A DNA stretch of 64,000 bases, taken from contig NZ_AP025343.1 of assembly GCF_021654775.1 (NCBI RefSeq), positions 2,447,501-2,511,500 of the forward strand, written 5' to 3'. Shown piece by piece: positions 1 through 6,656 of this stretch. The notes beneath the pieces were generated by a model that was given only the letters and a program-made list of their open reading frames with translations, did not search any database and had not been told where the DNA came from. Position numbers and translations under genes: made by a program. The stretch comes from Paenibacillus azoreducens (GTDB lineage Bacteria; Bacillota; Bacilli; Paenibacillales; Paenibacillaceae). Position 1 is the stretch's first letter; each line of letters begins with the position of its first letter.

Positions 1-165
1 ACGCAATAAATAATACATAAAGCCGGCCAGCATCAACGGTACAATCATAATATTAAACAGCAAAACGAACGGATGAAAAATAAAGCTTACTTTAGAGCCC
101 AGATAGATGATCAGCAGCGCGCAGATGATTCCCAGGCATGTACGAAAATATTTGCTTTGCAGCAA
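1..165 (-). CDS. AI-2E family transporter (YrrI/YueF-like permease), N-terminal 55 codons only
   Basis: The window cuts this gene; only its first 55 codons are present, reading leftwards from a TTG start. The start is chosen because AGGAGGA (complement of 173-179) lies 7 bases upstream. The translated piece begins LLQSKYFRTCLGI and continues as a hydrophobic segment, then a Phe-His-Pro-Phe turn and a second hydrophobic segment ending YYLLR. This is the usual beginning of AI-2E/PF01594 permeases, multi-pass membrane proteins that move small molecules or ions. The substrate cannot be told from this fragment. Family assignment rests on recognition of the N-terminal pattern only. Confidence 0.6.
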   Translation of the reverse strand, partial: MLQSKYFRTCLGIICALLIIYLGSKVSFIFHPFVLLFNIMIVPLMLAGFMYYLLR

Positions 166-179
166 GCGCGAGTCCTCCT

Positions 180-500
180 AACTTTCTATGTACCTACGTT
201 TATTTTCCCCTGCTTATTCTCCATTAACCAATATACACGCCCAACCTTTATTTTGTAAGCCCCAACTTATATTAAACTTGAGATTCTGGAGAAAATGGGC
301 GAATGCGTTCAATCACGCACTTTTAAAAAAATATACGATAGAGATGAGAAAAGAAAGAAGAAAGGGAATACGAATGAGTGAGGAAAAAAAATACCCCGGC
401 AGGGTGTGATCCGTGAAGGGGAGATCGTTTTGAAACAGATATTTTTTATTACAGCCGGCTCCTTGTTAGAGACATGGGGGAGCTATAGTGGGGAAAAATT
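180..500. other. Intergenic stretch with no supported gene
   Basis: This is the upstream region of the leftward permease gene. It is AT-rich, and the few short reading frames lack a convincing ribosome binding site plus protein-like composition. I see no clear terminator or RNA gene here. Confidence 0.5.
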
Positions 501-662
501 TTAATAAATGATGCGGCGATGTATTTGAACAGGGGCTTTGTATTTCCGGCTCAAAAGACGGGCTTCTTCAGTCACCTGTGCAAGCATGGCATGTAGACGT
601 TGGCTGAGGGGACGGATGGTTTCCTTTACTTCTCCGTGCACGATGACATCAAAAACAACCAT
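501..662 (-). CDS. Small hypothetical protein, 53 aa
   Basis: A leftward 53-codon frame starts with ATG at 662 behind a good AAGGAG (spacing about 8). It begins MVVFDVIVHGEVKE and ends RRIIY. The peptide is mixed hydrophobic and basic with no membrane segment or signal peptide. The ribosome binding site and protein-like composition make it a likely real small gene. I do not recognise its family. It lies divergent to the glycerophosphodiesterase gene. Confidence 0.55.
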   Translation of the reverse strand: MVVFDVIVHGEVKETIRPLSQRLHAMLAQVTEEARLLSRKYKAPVQIHRRIIY

Positions 663-838
663 GTTTTCAACTCCTTGTATGTGTTTTATGATTGAACTGA
701 ACTGTATTTATCATAAGATAGAGTTGTTAACAGGAAATGAAGAGAAACATAAATGGGTGTAAATTTTCCCGTTAACATGGCTTTGACAAATGGGGAATAT
801 AATGGTTTGCGAGAAGGTACATAAGGAGGCTGAAGGGA

Positions 839-1573
839 TTGGGAAACGTCATTAATTTTGCGCACCGGGGCTCGTCCAAAATTTGTCCCGAGAACACGAT
901 GGCTGCTTTTAAAAAAGGGCTGGAGCAAGGGGCGACGGGCATCGAAACGGATGTGCAGCTCTCGAAAGACGGTCGGATGGTGCTGATTCACGATGAAACG
1001 CTCGACAGAACGACTAGCGGAACCGGCTGGGTAAAGGATCACACTTTAGAGGAATTGAAGCATCTGGATGCAGGAAGCAAATTCGATCCGGTTTTTCAAG
1101 GGGAACAGATCCCGCTGCTTGACGAACTGTTGGAGTTGACCAAAGAGAGCGGTACGATCATCAATATCGAGTTGAAAAATGGAACCGTTATGTATGAAGG
1201 GCTTGAAGAAAAGGTGATCGAACTTGTCAGAGCTTATCATATGAGCGAAAGGGTCATCATCTCCAGTTTTAACCATTATTCCCTATCTTACTGCAAAAAG
1301 CTTGCGCCGGAGATTCGCACAGGCATCCTTTACATGGAAGGCCTCTATGAGCCTTGGGAATACGCCAAAACGTTGCAGGCGGATGCGCTGCATGCCTATC
1401 ATCGCGCGGTGCTTCCGGAGTTTGTCGCAAAGGCCAAATCTTCAGGCAAAGCATATCATCCATTTACCGTAAATGACTGCGAAGAGATGGAAAGATTGCT
1501 GCAGGCGGGCGTAGACGGAATCATTACCGATTATCCGGACCGGCTCGCCGCGCTGCTGGCGGCAAAAGTATAA
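839..1573 (+). CDS. Glycerophosphodiester phosphodiesterase
   Basis: The 244-residue protein is of the GDPD TIM-barrel family, which hydrolyses glycerophosphodiesters (phospholipid head-group remnants) to glycerol-3-phosphate and an alcohol. Visible motifs are the catalytic His-Arg-Gly at residues 9-11, CPENT at about 18-22, the metal-binding ETDVQLSKDG and a second catalytic His in VLIHDETLDRTT. The C-terminus has the typical VNDCEEMERLLQAGVDGIITDYPD ending split over the last barrel strands. There is no signal peptide, so it is cytoplasmic, unlike secreted GlpQ. The start is TTG at 839, with AAGGAGG about 9 bases upstream. A strong terminator follows, so it is transcribed alone. Confidence 0.9.
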   Translation: MGNVINFAHRGSSKICPENTMAAFKKGLEQGATGIETDVQLSKDGRMVLIHDETLDRTTSGTGWVKDHTLEELKHLDAGSKFDPVFQGEQIPLLDELLELTKESGTIINIELKNGTVMYEGLEEKVIELVRAYHMSERVIISSFNHYSLSYCKKLAPEIRTGILYMEGLYEPWEYAKTLQADALHAYHRAVLPEFVAKAKSSGKAYHPFTVNDCEEMERLLQAGVDGIITDYPDRLAALLAAKV

Positions 1574-1587
1574 GGGGAAATAAAACG

Positions 1588-1616
1588 ACCGGGGCCTTGA
1601 AGCCCCGGTTTGTTTT
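1588..1616 (+). terminator. Intrinsic terminator of the glycerophosphodiesterase gene
   Basis: ACCGGGGC (1588-1595) pairs perfectly with GCCCCGGT (1602-1609) around a 6-base loop, followed by a T-rich tail. Confidence 0.9.
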
Positions 1617-1740
1617 GCATTTAGAAGGCAGATTTAGCGTGAAACGCCCCGGCCCTCACCTTTTTTGCCTGATATCTCAGGAAGGAAAGAGAATTCTGCT
1701 GTAGCGATTGTCCTCTTTCAGAGTACGCAGGTAGATGTTG

Positions 1741-1905
1741 TTACGAATGTTGCGCATCTCTCTTTTTGCGTTCATTCGCTTCTTTTGAAAACTCATCCAG
1801 TATCTCTTCGATCATGGTGGTGGAGGAAGGATTTTCAGTTTCCGGATCAGGAATCGGACTCAAACCAGGGAATCTTTCCTCTTCATGTCTTTGATGCTTG
1901 TCCAT
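1741..1905 (-). CDS. Small acidic/hydrophilic hypothetical protein, 54 aa
   Basis: A leftward frame of 54 codons starts with ATG at 1905, preceded by AAAAGGAAGG. It begins MDKHQRHEEERFPGLSPIPD and continues with a Pro/Glu/Thr-rich middle and a charged helix (MIEEILDEFSKEANERKKRD). It has no Cys and no membrane segment. The good ribosome binding site and the helix-like ending suggest a real gene. I do not recognise a function. A second 26-codon frame overlaps its end on the same strand, which could be coupled translation or chance. Confidence 0.55.
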   Translation of the reverse strand: MDKHQRHEEERFPGLSPIPDPETENPSSTTMIEEILDEFSKEANERKKRDAQHS

Positions 1906-2029
1906 CGTTACGCCTTCCTTTTCGCATTGTTTTCATATAGGTTGGTCCAAGGATTGGTTTCCTATGCGGCAGCGGATTCCTATGCATATGATAAACGGGG
2001 AGGGGTAAAGCATGACGACTGTTTTTGAA

Positions 2030-2055
2030 CAAAAAAAAACGCTGCATAAGCAGCG
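2030..2055 (-). terminator. Intrinsic terminator of the leftward 64-aa gene
   Basis: On the minus strand CGCTGC-TTAT-GCAGCG is followed by nine T residues. It sits 13 bases after the stop of the gene at 2068-2262. Confidence 0.85.
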
Positions 2056-2067
2056 GTCTAATTGACA

Positions 2068-2262
2068 TTATTTGATTGTAATCAGGCGCGAAACATGGCT
2101 CACTTCATCCATAGGAATCCAGAAATGGCCAAGGGAAGTGCGCATTTTTAATTTTTCCGGATCATTGGATGGCTCCGGAATGCCGGTGAGGGTACTGCCG
2201 TCCATGCTTTTGACAAATACATAATGCCCGCGTTTGATAGCAAGTTCAATTTCTTTATCCAT
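2068..2262 (-). CDS. Conserved small protein of unknown function, 64 aa
   Basis: This 64-residue protein starts MDKEIELAIKRGHYVFVKSM and has a run of short beta-like segments (GHYVFVKSMDGSTLTG, GHFWIPMDEVSHV), as in small SH3/Sm-like beta-barrel proteins. There are no cysteines, signal peptide or membrane segment. The start has a nearby AGGAGAAT and the gene ends in a strong terminator, so it is a stand-alone transcription unit. A nucleic-acid-binding beta barrel is a guess from composition only. Confidence 0.7.
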   Translation of the reverse strand: MDKEIELAIKRGHYVFVKSMDGSTLTGIPEPSNDPEKLKMRTSLGHFWIPMDEVSHVSRLITIK

Positions 2263-2544
2263 GTGACTATTCTCCTGTGTTAAAAGACTATGGAATCATT
2301 TGATAATCTTATCATACGGGAAAAGTTGCCTGTTTTAAAGTCGTTTTTAATATTTCTTGAGAAAATAGGCCTAAAATATGGCGAATAATTCATGATACGC
2401 GTGATCTGATCATACTATTTAACAAATTAAGCTTGTGTTATACTGGAAACAAAGGGAATATTTTGGGAGTGTTAAGCGGGTGTTAAACTACGATAAGGGG
2501 TTGAGAGATAGATTAGCTGCATCTATTATGAATCATTTAATTAT

Positions 2545-2576
2545 AAAAGAAAAGAAGCCTTTCTATAAAAGGCTTC
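2545..2576 (-). terminator. Terminator of tRNA-Val
   Basis: GAAGCCTTT (2554-2562) and AAAGGCTTC (2568-2576) form a perfect 9-bp stem. On the minus strand it ends in TTTTCTTTT directly after the tRNA. Confidence 0.85.
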
Positions 2577-2583
2577 CCGGAGA

Positions 2584-2656
2584 TGATCTGCAGTGGGCTC
2601 GAACCACTGACCCCCACCCTGTCAAGATGGTGCTCTCCCAGCTGAGCTAGCAGATC
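2584..2656 (-). tRNA. tRNA-Val (anticodon GAC)
   Basis: The leftward 73-base sequence folds as a complete cloverleaf. The acceptor is GATCTGC/GCAGATC, the D arm GCTC/GAGC, the anticodon stem CCATC/GGTGG with loop TTGACAG (anticodon GAC, reading GUC), and the T arm AGTGG/CCACT with loop TTCGAGC. The discriminator is A, and the 3' CCA is not encoded and must be added. It is a single tRNA gene with its own strong promoter and terminator. Confidence 0.93.
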
Positions 2657-2683
2657 GTATGAATGATGCAAAAGATACTTTTT

Positions 2684-2712
2684 ATATTATCAGCGGAAAG
2701 TAAAAGTGTCAA
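2684..2712 (-). promoter_or_regulatory. Sigma-A promoter of tRNA-Val
   Basis: On the minus strand TTGACA (2707-2712) and TAATAT (2684-2689) are separated by 17 bases, a near-consensus strong promoter suited to a stable RNA gene. Confidence 0.85.
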
Positions 2713-2849
2713 TATTTTTTTGCGTCAGCAGCGAATACATAACAAAGATCCGGGAAAAATAGTGGGGATGTCCAGATTCCAGCGATTGGAATTTGGAAAA
2801 GGGGTATAGATAAATAGGTCAGTAAACCGACTTAAAGGAGTGGCATAAC

Positions 2850-3023
2850 ATGCCGAAAAAATGGCTTGGAGTTTTGGGCTGCTGCCTCATCGCTTTGCTG
2901 GCAGGTTGCTCAGAGAGTCAGTCCAACGCAAATAACGGTTCAACCTCCCCGGTCATGAACGATGTCTACAACAAGTCAGTTTCGGGTGACGTATATTCCA
3001 AAGGACAAATTTCACCCCCATAA
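2850..3023 (+). CDS. Small lipoprotein, 57 aa
   Basis: Start ATG at 2850 follows AAAGGAG with 9 bases of spacing. The protein opens with a short basic stretch (MPKKW), a hydrophobic core and a lipobox LLAGC, with the modified Cys at about residue 20. The mature part is only about 37 residues and rich in Ser/Asn (SESQSNANNGSTSP), ending ISPP. It would be a very small membrane-anchored surface lipoprotein. The function is unknown. Confidence 0.7.
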   Translation: MPKKWLGVLGCCLIALLAGCSESQSNANNGSTSPVMNDVYNKSVSGDVYSKGQISPP

Positions 3024-3027
3024 AAGT

Positions 3028-3063
3028 TATAAACAAAAGAGAGCCAGCGGAATGCTGACTCTC
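3028..3063 (-). terminator. Terminator between the convergent small genes
   Basis: GAGAGCCAGC (3039-3048) and GCTGACTCTC (3054-3063) form a 10-bp stem with one wobble. On the minus strand the stem is followed by TTTTGTTT, so it mainly ends the leftward 36-aa gene. Confidence 0.8.
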
Positions 3064-3174
3064 TTATTCTTCGTCCCACTTGCGGGAGTATCCCTTCTTC
3101 GTTACATAAACGAAAGAGTAGATTAATCCGGCAGCCAGAACGGCACAAATCGCGATCGTTGCACCCATGCTCAT
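3064..3174 (-). CDS. Single-pass membrane microprotein, 36 aa
   Basis: The leftward frame starts ATG at 3174 and encodes MSMGATIAICAVLAAGLIYS, a hydrophobic helix of about 18 residues, followed by FVYVTKK and a charged tail ending RKWDEE. The layout (short outside end, one helix, basic then acidic tail) is typical of bacterial membrane microproteins that act as accessory subunits. The ribosome binding site is weak: GAGGGG lies about 14 bases upstream. It is followed by a good terminator. No family is recognised. Confidence 0.55.
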   Translation of the reverse strand: MSMGATIAICAVLAAGLIYSFVYVTKKGYSRKWDEE

Positions 3175-3313
3175 CTTGTGTTCGGTTGACCCCTCTCCGA
3201 AATGATAACTTAACTATACATCAAAATCTTTTTTATGTATAATAATTCAATCGTGTTTTACGGGCACTCACCATCAGATCCGAGGTTTGAACGAGAAAGC
3301 GAGGTACTTTATC

Positions 3314-3760
3314 ATGGCTGCTGAAATCATTAATGTAACGACACCGGAGCAACTGCAGCATGCGCTGACAATCCGGAAAGAGGTTTTTGTTAAGGAGCAA
3401 AATGTTCCTGAAGATCTTGAAATCGACGAGTTTGACATCATTAGCGATAATGTGCACCATGTGTTGGTGCAGGATGAGGACGGGGAATACGTCGCCACCG
3501 GGCGGCTCATTTATTATAACAACGATACTGCGAAAATGCAGCGAATTGCCGTACTGAAGGATTATCGCCAAAGCGGGTACGGACGGATTTTGCTGCTGGC
3601 TTTGGAGAACCGCGCCCGTGAACTGGGGCTTACCCATTCGATTTTGGATGCGCAATGCCAAGCGGAGCATTTTTATGCAAAGCAGGAATATGAAACGATA
3701 TCCAAAGAGCCTTTTGATGATGCCGGCATTCCCCATGTCCGGATGAAAAAGAAGCTGTAG
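3314..3760 (+). CDS. GNAT family N-acetyltransferase (YjcF-like)
   Basis: About 148 residues. The sequence begins MAAEIINVTTPEQLQHALTI, followed by RKEVFVKEQNVPEDLEIDEFD, a pattern seen in YjcF/ElaA-type GNAT proteins. Acetyl-CoA binding is shown by the RIAVLKDYRQSGYGRILLLA region (the Q/RxxGxG/A loop), and the end has AEHFYAKQEYETISKEPFDDAGIPHVRM. These enzymes transfer an acetyl group from acetyl-CoA to an amine; the acceptor is unknown. An in-frame TTG lies at 3287, but GAGG 9 bases before ATG 3314 favours the shorter start. Confidence 0.85.
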   Translation: MAAEIINVTTPEQLQHALTIRKEVFVKEQNVPEDLEIDEFDIISDNVHHVLVQDEDGEYVATGRLIYYNNDTAKMQRIAVLKDYRQSGYGRILLLALENRARELGLTHSILDAQCQAEHFYAKQEYETISKEPFDDAGIPHVRMKKKL

Positions 3761-3777
3761 AAGGAATAACGCCAGTT

Positions 3778-3835
3778 TTGTCAGGGAATGCTAACTTTTA
3801 GTCCCGGGTGACGGGCATCTCACCTGACAAAGGAG
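3778..3835 (+). promoter_or_regulatory. Structured leader just upstream of the DUF3892 gene
   Basis: TTGTCAGG (3778-3785) is perfectly complementary to CCTGACAA (3823-3830), which touches the AAAGGAG ribosome binding site. Inside lie two competing short hairpins, CCCG/CGGG and GGTGA/TCACC, and the second uses bases also needed by the long-range stem. This could be a translation-control leader or only an imperfect terminator of the upstream GNAT gene; it has no T-run. Confidence 0.4.
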
Positions 3836-3839
3836 CGAT

Positions 3840-4085
3840 ATGACGATGGGAATGGCAGGACGCGAACAATTTATCGCAGTGCAAAAAAACGGGGACGGGG
3901 ATTTAACCGCATTTAAAACTTCAACGGGCCGCGTGCTTAACTACGAACAGGCTCTGCAGGAAGTTAATGCCGGAGCGATTGCCGGCGTCAACATCTTCAA
4001 AGGCAGGGACGGTGGCATGTATATCCGCGGGGATGCGGACGGAGATCCTTCCAATAATTTGGATAATCTGCCCCGTTTTGAATAA
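3840..4085 (+). CDS. DUF3892 domain protein, 81 aa
   Basis: The protein runs from GREQFIAVQKNGDGDLTAFK through TSTGRVLNYEQALQEVNAG to GVNIFKGRDGGMYIRGDADG, the usual compact all-beta/alpha DUF3892 fold whose role is unknown. Two ATGs at 3840 and 3846 are possible; the ribosome binding site AAAGGAG is 5 or 11 bases away. It has an Asp/Gly-rich acidic end (DGDPSNNLDNLPRFE). A terminator follows that also serves the convergent metallo-hydrolase gene. Confidence 0.75.
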   Translation: MTMGMAGREQFIAVQKNGDGDLTAFKTSTGRVLNYEQALQEVNAGAIAGVNIFKGRDGGMYIRGDADGDPSNNLDNLPRFE

Positions 4086-4088
4086 AAA

Positions 4089-4134
4089 ATACCGGAGGTA
4101 AGCATGTTTCATGCCTGCCGCCGGTATTTTTTTT
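4089..4134 (+). terminator. Bidirectional terminator
   Basis: ATACCGG and CCGGTAT close a long hairpin (inner GCATG/CATGC) with T-runs on both strands. It separates the convergent DUF3892 and metallo-hydrolase genes. Confidence 0.9.
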
Positions 4135-4144
4135 GTAAATCCTC

Positions 4145-4882
4145 TTACAGCTTATAAATGCGTCCTTGCTCCATAAAGGTCATGCCTTCCGTCTGATCGA
4201 GATATTCATCTTTATTGTCCCCGTAATGCATCAAGTAGATCATGCCCCGAATCTCCTCCGGCAGGCGTTTCAGTTCATCCAGCGTGGTGTGGACTTCCCC
4301 ATGCCCTTCGAGCTGGCATTCATGCAAGATCATTTTGCAGCCGCGTTTCTCGGTGAGATGTTTAAGCAGCTCGGGGTTATATACCATATCCGAACTGTAG
4401 AAAATACGGTCGTTGATATACAGCGAGTAGCTTGATTTGCCCGGGATATGTTTGGTTGGGATCAGCTCCACTTTGATGTTTTCCGAAATGGAATACGGCT
4501 GATCGGCAGCAAGGGGGCATACTTCGAACAGATCCTCTAACCTGGTGATCTCCCTTGCTTGGTATAAGCCCCCTTTTAAGGAATGCTCCCATAGAAGCGA
4601 AGCGAGGGACTCGGCGATGTAAAGCTTGATTTTGCGCTTGTAAGTATATTTCATTTTAAAGGCCAGTTCCTCCAGACCGCCGACATGGTCCGCATGGATA
4701 TGGGTGATAAGCACAGCGTCCACGTCGGAAAAGGATTTGCCCAGCCGGTGAAGCGCAAGCGGGGCTGTGACCCCGCAGTCGATCAGAAGCGTATAATCGC
4801 CGTCCCGGAGCAGAGCATTATTGTTAAAATAGGTTTTGGCAAAAGCGCTGCCGGTTCCGATCATTTGCAGTTCCAAAGTCAA
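4145..4882 (-). CDS. MBL-fold metallo-hydrolase (RNase Z-like), 245 aa
   Basis: A metallo-beta-lactamase-fold hydrolase. The zinc motif HIHADH is at residues 61-66 and further ligands are in [16 protein letters not shown] and LMHYGD. The opening MIGTGSAF and FNNNALL with LLIDCG is the start seen in RNase Z/phosphodiesterase-like members. The N-terminal half is canonical; the exact substrate (RNA 3' end, cyclic nucleotide or another phosphodiester) cannot be assigned. The start is TTG at 4882 because GGGAGG is 8 bases upstream; a GTG at 4891 overlaps that ribosome binding site and is less likely. Confidence 0.85.
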   Translation of the reverse strand: MTLELQMIGTGSAFAKTYFNNNALLRDGDYTLLIDCGVTAPLALHRLGKSFSDVDAVLITHIHADHVGGLEELAFKMKYTYKRKIKLYIAESLASLLWEHSLKGGLYQAREITRLEDLFEVCPLAADQPYSISENIKVELIPTKHIPGKSSYSLYINDRIFYSSDMVYNPELLKHLTEKRGCKMILHECQLEGHGEVHTTLDELKRLPEEIRGMIYLMHYGDNKDEYLDQTEGMTFMEQGRIYKL

Positions 4883-4994
4883 CAGACGCACCTCCCGATG
4901 TTGATGTCATCATCATTATATACCATGGTTCCACTTTGTCATTAATCCCCATACAATGCAGCATAGGCTTTTAAGGAAATGGGGATGGATTGAT

Positions 4995-5189
4995 ATGGTC
5001 AAGTCAAAAGGCAAAAAACCGGCGCAAGCCAAAAAAGACAAGGTCTTTAAAGGCATGAGATTGGTCACTTCAGAAGTATGCGAAGCGTGCAAGACCCCCT
5101 GCGAGCGGGGGATGGCCTACGCTGCCCGCATGAGGGAGCCGGGAGCCGTTGGCAAGGGCGTTCCTTGCATTTTGACCAAAGTAAAATAA
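4995..5189 (+). CDS. Small Cys-containing conserved protein, 64 aa
   Basis: A Lys-rich N-terminus (MVKSKGKKPAQAKKDKVFKG) is followed by a four-cysteine arrangement: CEACKTPCERG, then a last Cys in GVPC near the C-terminus. CxxCxxxC plus a fourth Cys suggests a small zinc-binding fold with a basic arm, as in proteins that touch RNA or the ribosome. The start at 4995 has GGGGATGG upstream. An in-frame ATG at 4956 has no ribosome binding site. No function is assigned. Confidence 0.65.
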   Translation: MVKSKGKKPAQAKKDKVFKGMRLVTSEVCEACKTPCERGMAYAARMREPGAVGKGVPCILTKVK

Positions 5190-5217
5190 ACGAGTCTTGC
5201 GGATGTTCTCCGCCAAA

Positions 5218-5247
5218 AACCTGCACGCGAGGCGCGCAGGTTTTTTT
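5218..5247 (+). terminator. Intrinsic terminator of the 64-aa Cys protein gene
   Basis: AACCTGC (5218-5224) pairs with GCAGGTT (5236-5242), followed by a run of seven T residues. Confidence 0.85.
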
Positions 5248-5250
5248 AGA

Positions 5251-5360
5251 TGATAGAATTTAAATTTTCTTGCTACGCTGAACAATTCTTTCATCGCTAG
5301 AAAAACTACCGCTAAACGCGGTCTGTCTTCCTAGAGAGTACGTCGATAGACGTTTTTCTT
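5251..5360 (+). repeat. Repeat family A, copy A-1
   Basis: Full-length copy of a ~110-bp intergenic element. In order: 5' stem TGATAGAATT (5251-5260) with AATTCTTTCA (5284-5293), a small hairpin ACCGC-TAAAC-GCGGT, and a 3' hairpin ACGTC-GATA-GACGT running into TTTTTCTT. AAGAAAAAC-type and GTTTTTCTT ends form outer inverted repeats around the last two hairpins. It is followed head-to-tail by copy A-2. Confidence 0.9.
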
Positions 5361-5363
5361 AAG

Positions 5364-5477
5364 ATTATAGAATTTATAAATTTTCTTGCTACGCTGAACA
5401 ATTCTATAATCGCAAGAAAAACTACCGCTAAACGCGGTCTGTCTTCCTAGAGAGTACGTCGATAGACGTTTTTCTTA
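5364..5477 (+). repeat. Repeat family A, copy A-2
   Basis: Tandem partner of A-1, nearly identical after the first 50 bases. Its 5' stem is ATTATAGAATT (5364-5374) with AATTCTATAAT (5400-5410), 11 perfect base pairs. The change from A-1 in one arm is matched in the other. The outer inverted repeat AAGAAAAAC/GTTTTTCTT is exact here. Confidence 0.9.
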
Positions 5478-5486
5478 TGAGTTTTT

Positions 5487-5551
5487 TGGGTTCCCCGCAA
5501 AGTATTTGGAATAAGCATCGAAGCGTATACTCCACTTTGTGGGGTTATTTT
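5487..5551 (+). repeat. Repeat family B, copy B-1
   Basis: Arms CCCCGCAAAGT (5493-5503) and ACTTTGTGGGG (5534-5544) enclose a 30-base centre containing ATTTGGAATAAGCATCGAAG. A TTATTTT tail follows. It directly follows A-2 and precedes the promoter region of the secreted-protein gene. Confidence 0.9.
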
Positions 5552-5596
5552 AGGCTGCTCAAAAAACGTCAACCGACTTGCGAGTTTGACCGCAAC

Positions 5597-5626
5597 TTGC
5601 GTACTAACTTTTCGTATATATATACA
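5597..5626 (+). promoter_or_regulatory. Candidate sigma-A promoter of the secreted-protein gene
   Basis: TTGCGT (5597-5602) and TATACA (5621-5626) are 18 bases apart. The AT alternation allows other -10 choices such as TATATA with a 16-base spacer. Confidence 0.4.
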
Positions 5627-5657
5627 ACAGCATGAAGGAAATGGAGGGAAATTGAGG

Positions 5658-6215
5658 GTGAGAAATTGGAAAAAGATTTTGGTATGCGTCTTTGTTTTCT
5701 CCTTGATGGGCGGATCCGTTATGTTTGCAGACTCGGTGTCCCAGACAATCAAAGTTTGGATCAACGGCCAGGAAGTTCAGGATGGCGGTTATGTTATTGA
5801 TGGCAAGACCTACGTTCCGATCAGGGAGTTTAACGGTCTGGTAAAATGGGACGGTGACACCAATAAGGTGAAATTTATTAAGCCCAATGTACATATTTTT
5901 CTGTTTAAAGGTGATACCGTATTTGGGAACGTCAATAAAGGCAAGCTGAAATTCAATGTATTTTGCCAGGTGGATAGCCTGACAGAGCATATTTCCTCGG
6001 TTAAAGTTGCCATTACGGATCCATCGGGGAATGTAAAGGATATCCAGTCCCAGGATCTTGGCAGTGATCAAAAGGATAATTTCTGGTTCCGCACATATGA
6101 TTTTACGTATGATTTTAAAACAGCGGGAAAATATAAGGTTGGATTCTATATGAAGGCTTCCAAAAATACCGATTATGAACTGGTATCCGAAAAAGTGATT
6201 ACCGCGCTCAATTAA
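5658..6215 (+). CDS. Secreted protein with copper-amine-oxidase-like N-terminal (stalk) motif, 185 aa
   Basis: Starts GTG at 5658 (MRNWKKILVCVFVFSLMGGS), with GGAGGG about 10 bases upstream. Residues 1-23 form a clear signal peptide, cleaved near MFADS. The next segment (IKVWINGQEV, DGKTYVPIREFNGLVKWDG, KVKF) is the short beta-hairpin repeat known as the copper amine oxidase N-terminal-like domain, common in exported proteins of Paenibacillus. The C-terminal ~100 residues look like an immunoglobulin-type beta sandwich (KVAITDPSGNVKDIQSQDLG, FRTYDFTYDF, GKYKVGFYM). It is probably an extracellular or cell-wall protein. The exact role is unknown. Confidence 0.75.
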   Translation: MRNWKKILVCVFVFSLMGGSVMFADSVSQTIKVWINGQEVQDGGYVIDGKTYVPIREFNGLVKWDGDTNKVKFIKPNVHIFLFKGDTVFGNVNKGKLKFNVFCQVDSLTEHISSVKVAITDPSGNVKDIQSQDLGSDQKDNFWFRTYDFTYDFKTAGKYKVGFYMKASKNTDYELVSEKVITALN

Positions 6216-6242
6216 ATAAAGCCGTAATTTCCCAAGGATAAA

Positions 6243-6271
6243 TTGACCAGAGCTTTCCAACATGATACGAT
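6243..6271 (+). promoter_or_regulatory. Sigma-A promoter of the DUF1292 gene
   Basis: TTGACC (6243-6248) and TACGAT (6266-6271) with a 17-base spacer, 41 bases before the start codon. Confidence 0.65.
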
Positions 6272-6311
6272 ACGAAGGTATGACTAAATAACCCAAAGTG
6301 AGGTTTTTGTA

Positions 6312-6632
6312 ATGAGCGATCACACACACGAGCATGGCGATGCTTGCGGCTGCGGTCATGATCATGAGCACGACCATGAGCATGAAGAATTTGTTCTGAC
6401 TTTGACTGACGAGCAAGGAAATGACGTCGAGATGGTTCTTGTCGAAACATTTGATGTTGGCGAGAATTTGTATGCATTGCTGCTCGAACGTGAAAATCCT
6501 GAAGCTGACGGCATCATTCTTCGTATCGAAGAGGAAAATGACGAAATGATGCTTTACAATATTGAAGATGAAGAAGAATGGAAGGCTGTTGAAGCGGCTT
6601 ATAACGAGCTTGTTGCCCAGCTTGAAGACTAA
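6312..6632 (+). CDS. DUF1292 (YrzB-like) protein with His-rich N-terminus, 106 aa
   Basis: The C-terminal ~80 residues (EFVLTLTDEQGNDVEMVLVE, TFDVGENLYALLLE, EENDEMMLYNIEDEEEWKAV) match the acidic DUF1292 family of Bacillales, whose function is unknown. The first 26 residues are unusual: a His/Asp/Glu run with ten His and a CGCG pair between HTHEHGDA and HDHEHDHEHEE. This looks like a metal-binding tail for Zn, Ni or Cu. The start ATG follows GTGAGG at about 9 bases. The gene has its own promoter and terminator. Confidence 0.85.
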   Translation: MSDHTHEHGDACGCGHDHEHDHEHEEFVLTLTDEQGNDVEMVLVETFDVGENLYALLLERENPEADGIILRIEEENDEMMLYNIEDEEEWKAVEAAYNELVAQLED

Positions 6633-6656
6633 TTCTTCACTGCAATCGGGCGCGGG

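Noticed and set aside
436..507. 24-codon frame starting TTG behind GGGGAG
   Set aside because: Too short, not protein-like, and overlaps the end of the better supported leftward 53-aa gene.
1661..1753. 26-codon frame overlapping the 54-aa gene on the minus strand
   Set aside because: Weak ribosome binding site and overlap; could be a coupled peptide but not supportable from sequence alone.
2011..2064. 17-codon frame behind GGGGAGGGG
   Set aside because: Runs through the terminator hairpin of the leftward gene; composition is dominated by the A-run.
5251..5477. CRISPR-like direct repeats
   Set aside because: Only two copies, about 110 bp each, no unique spacers of even length and no cas genes; they belong to the dispersed family A.
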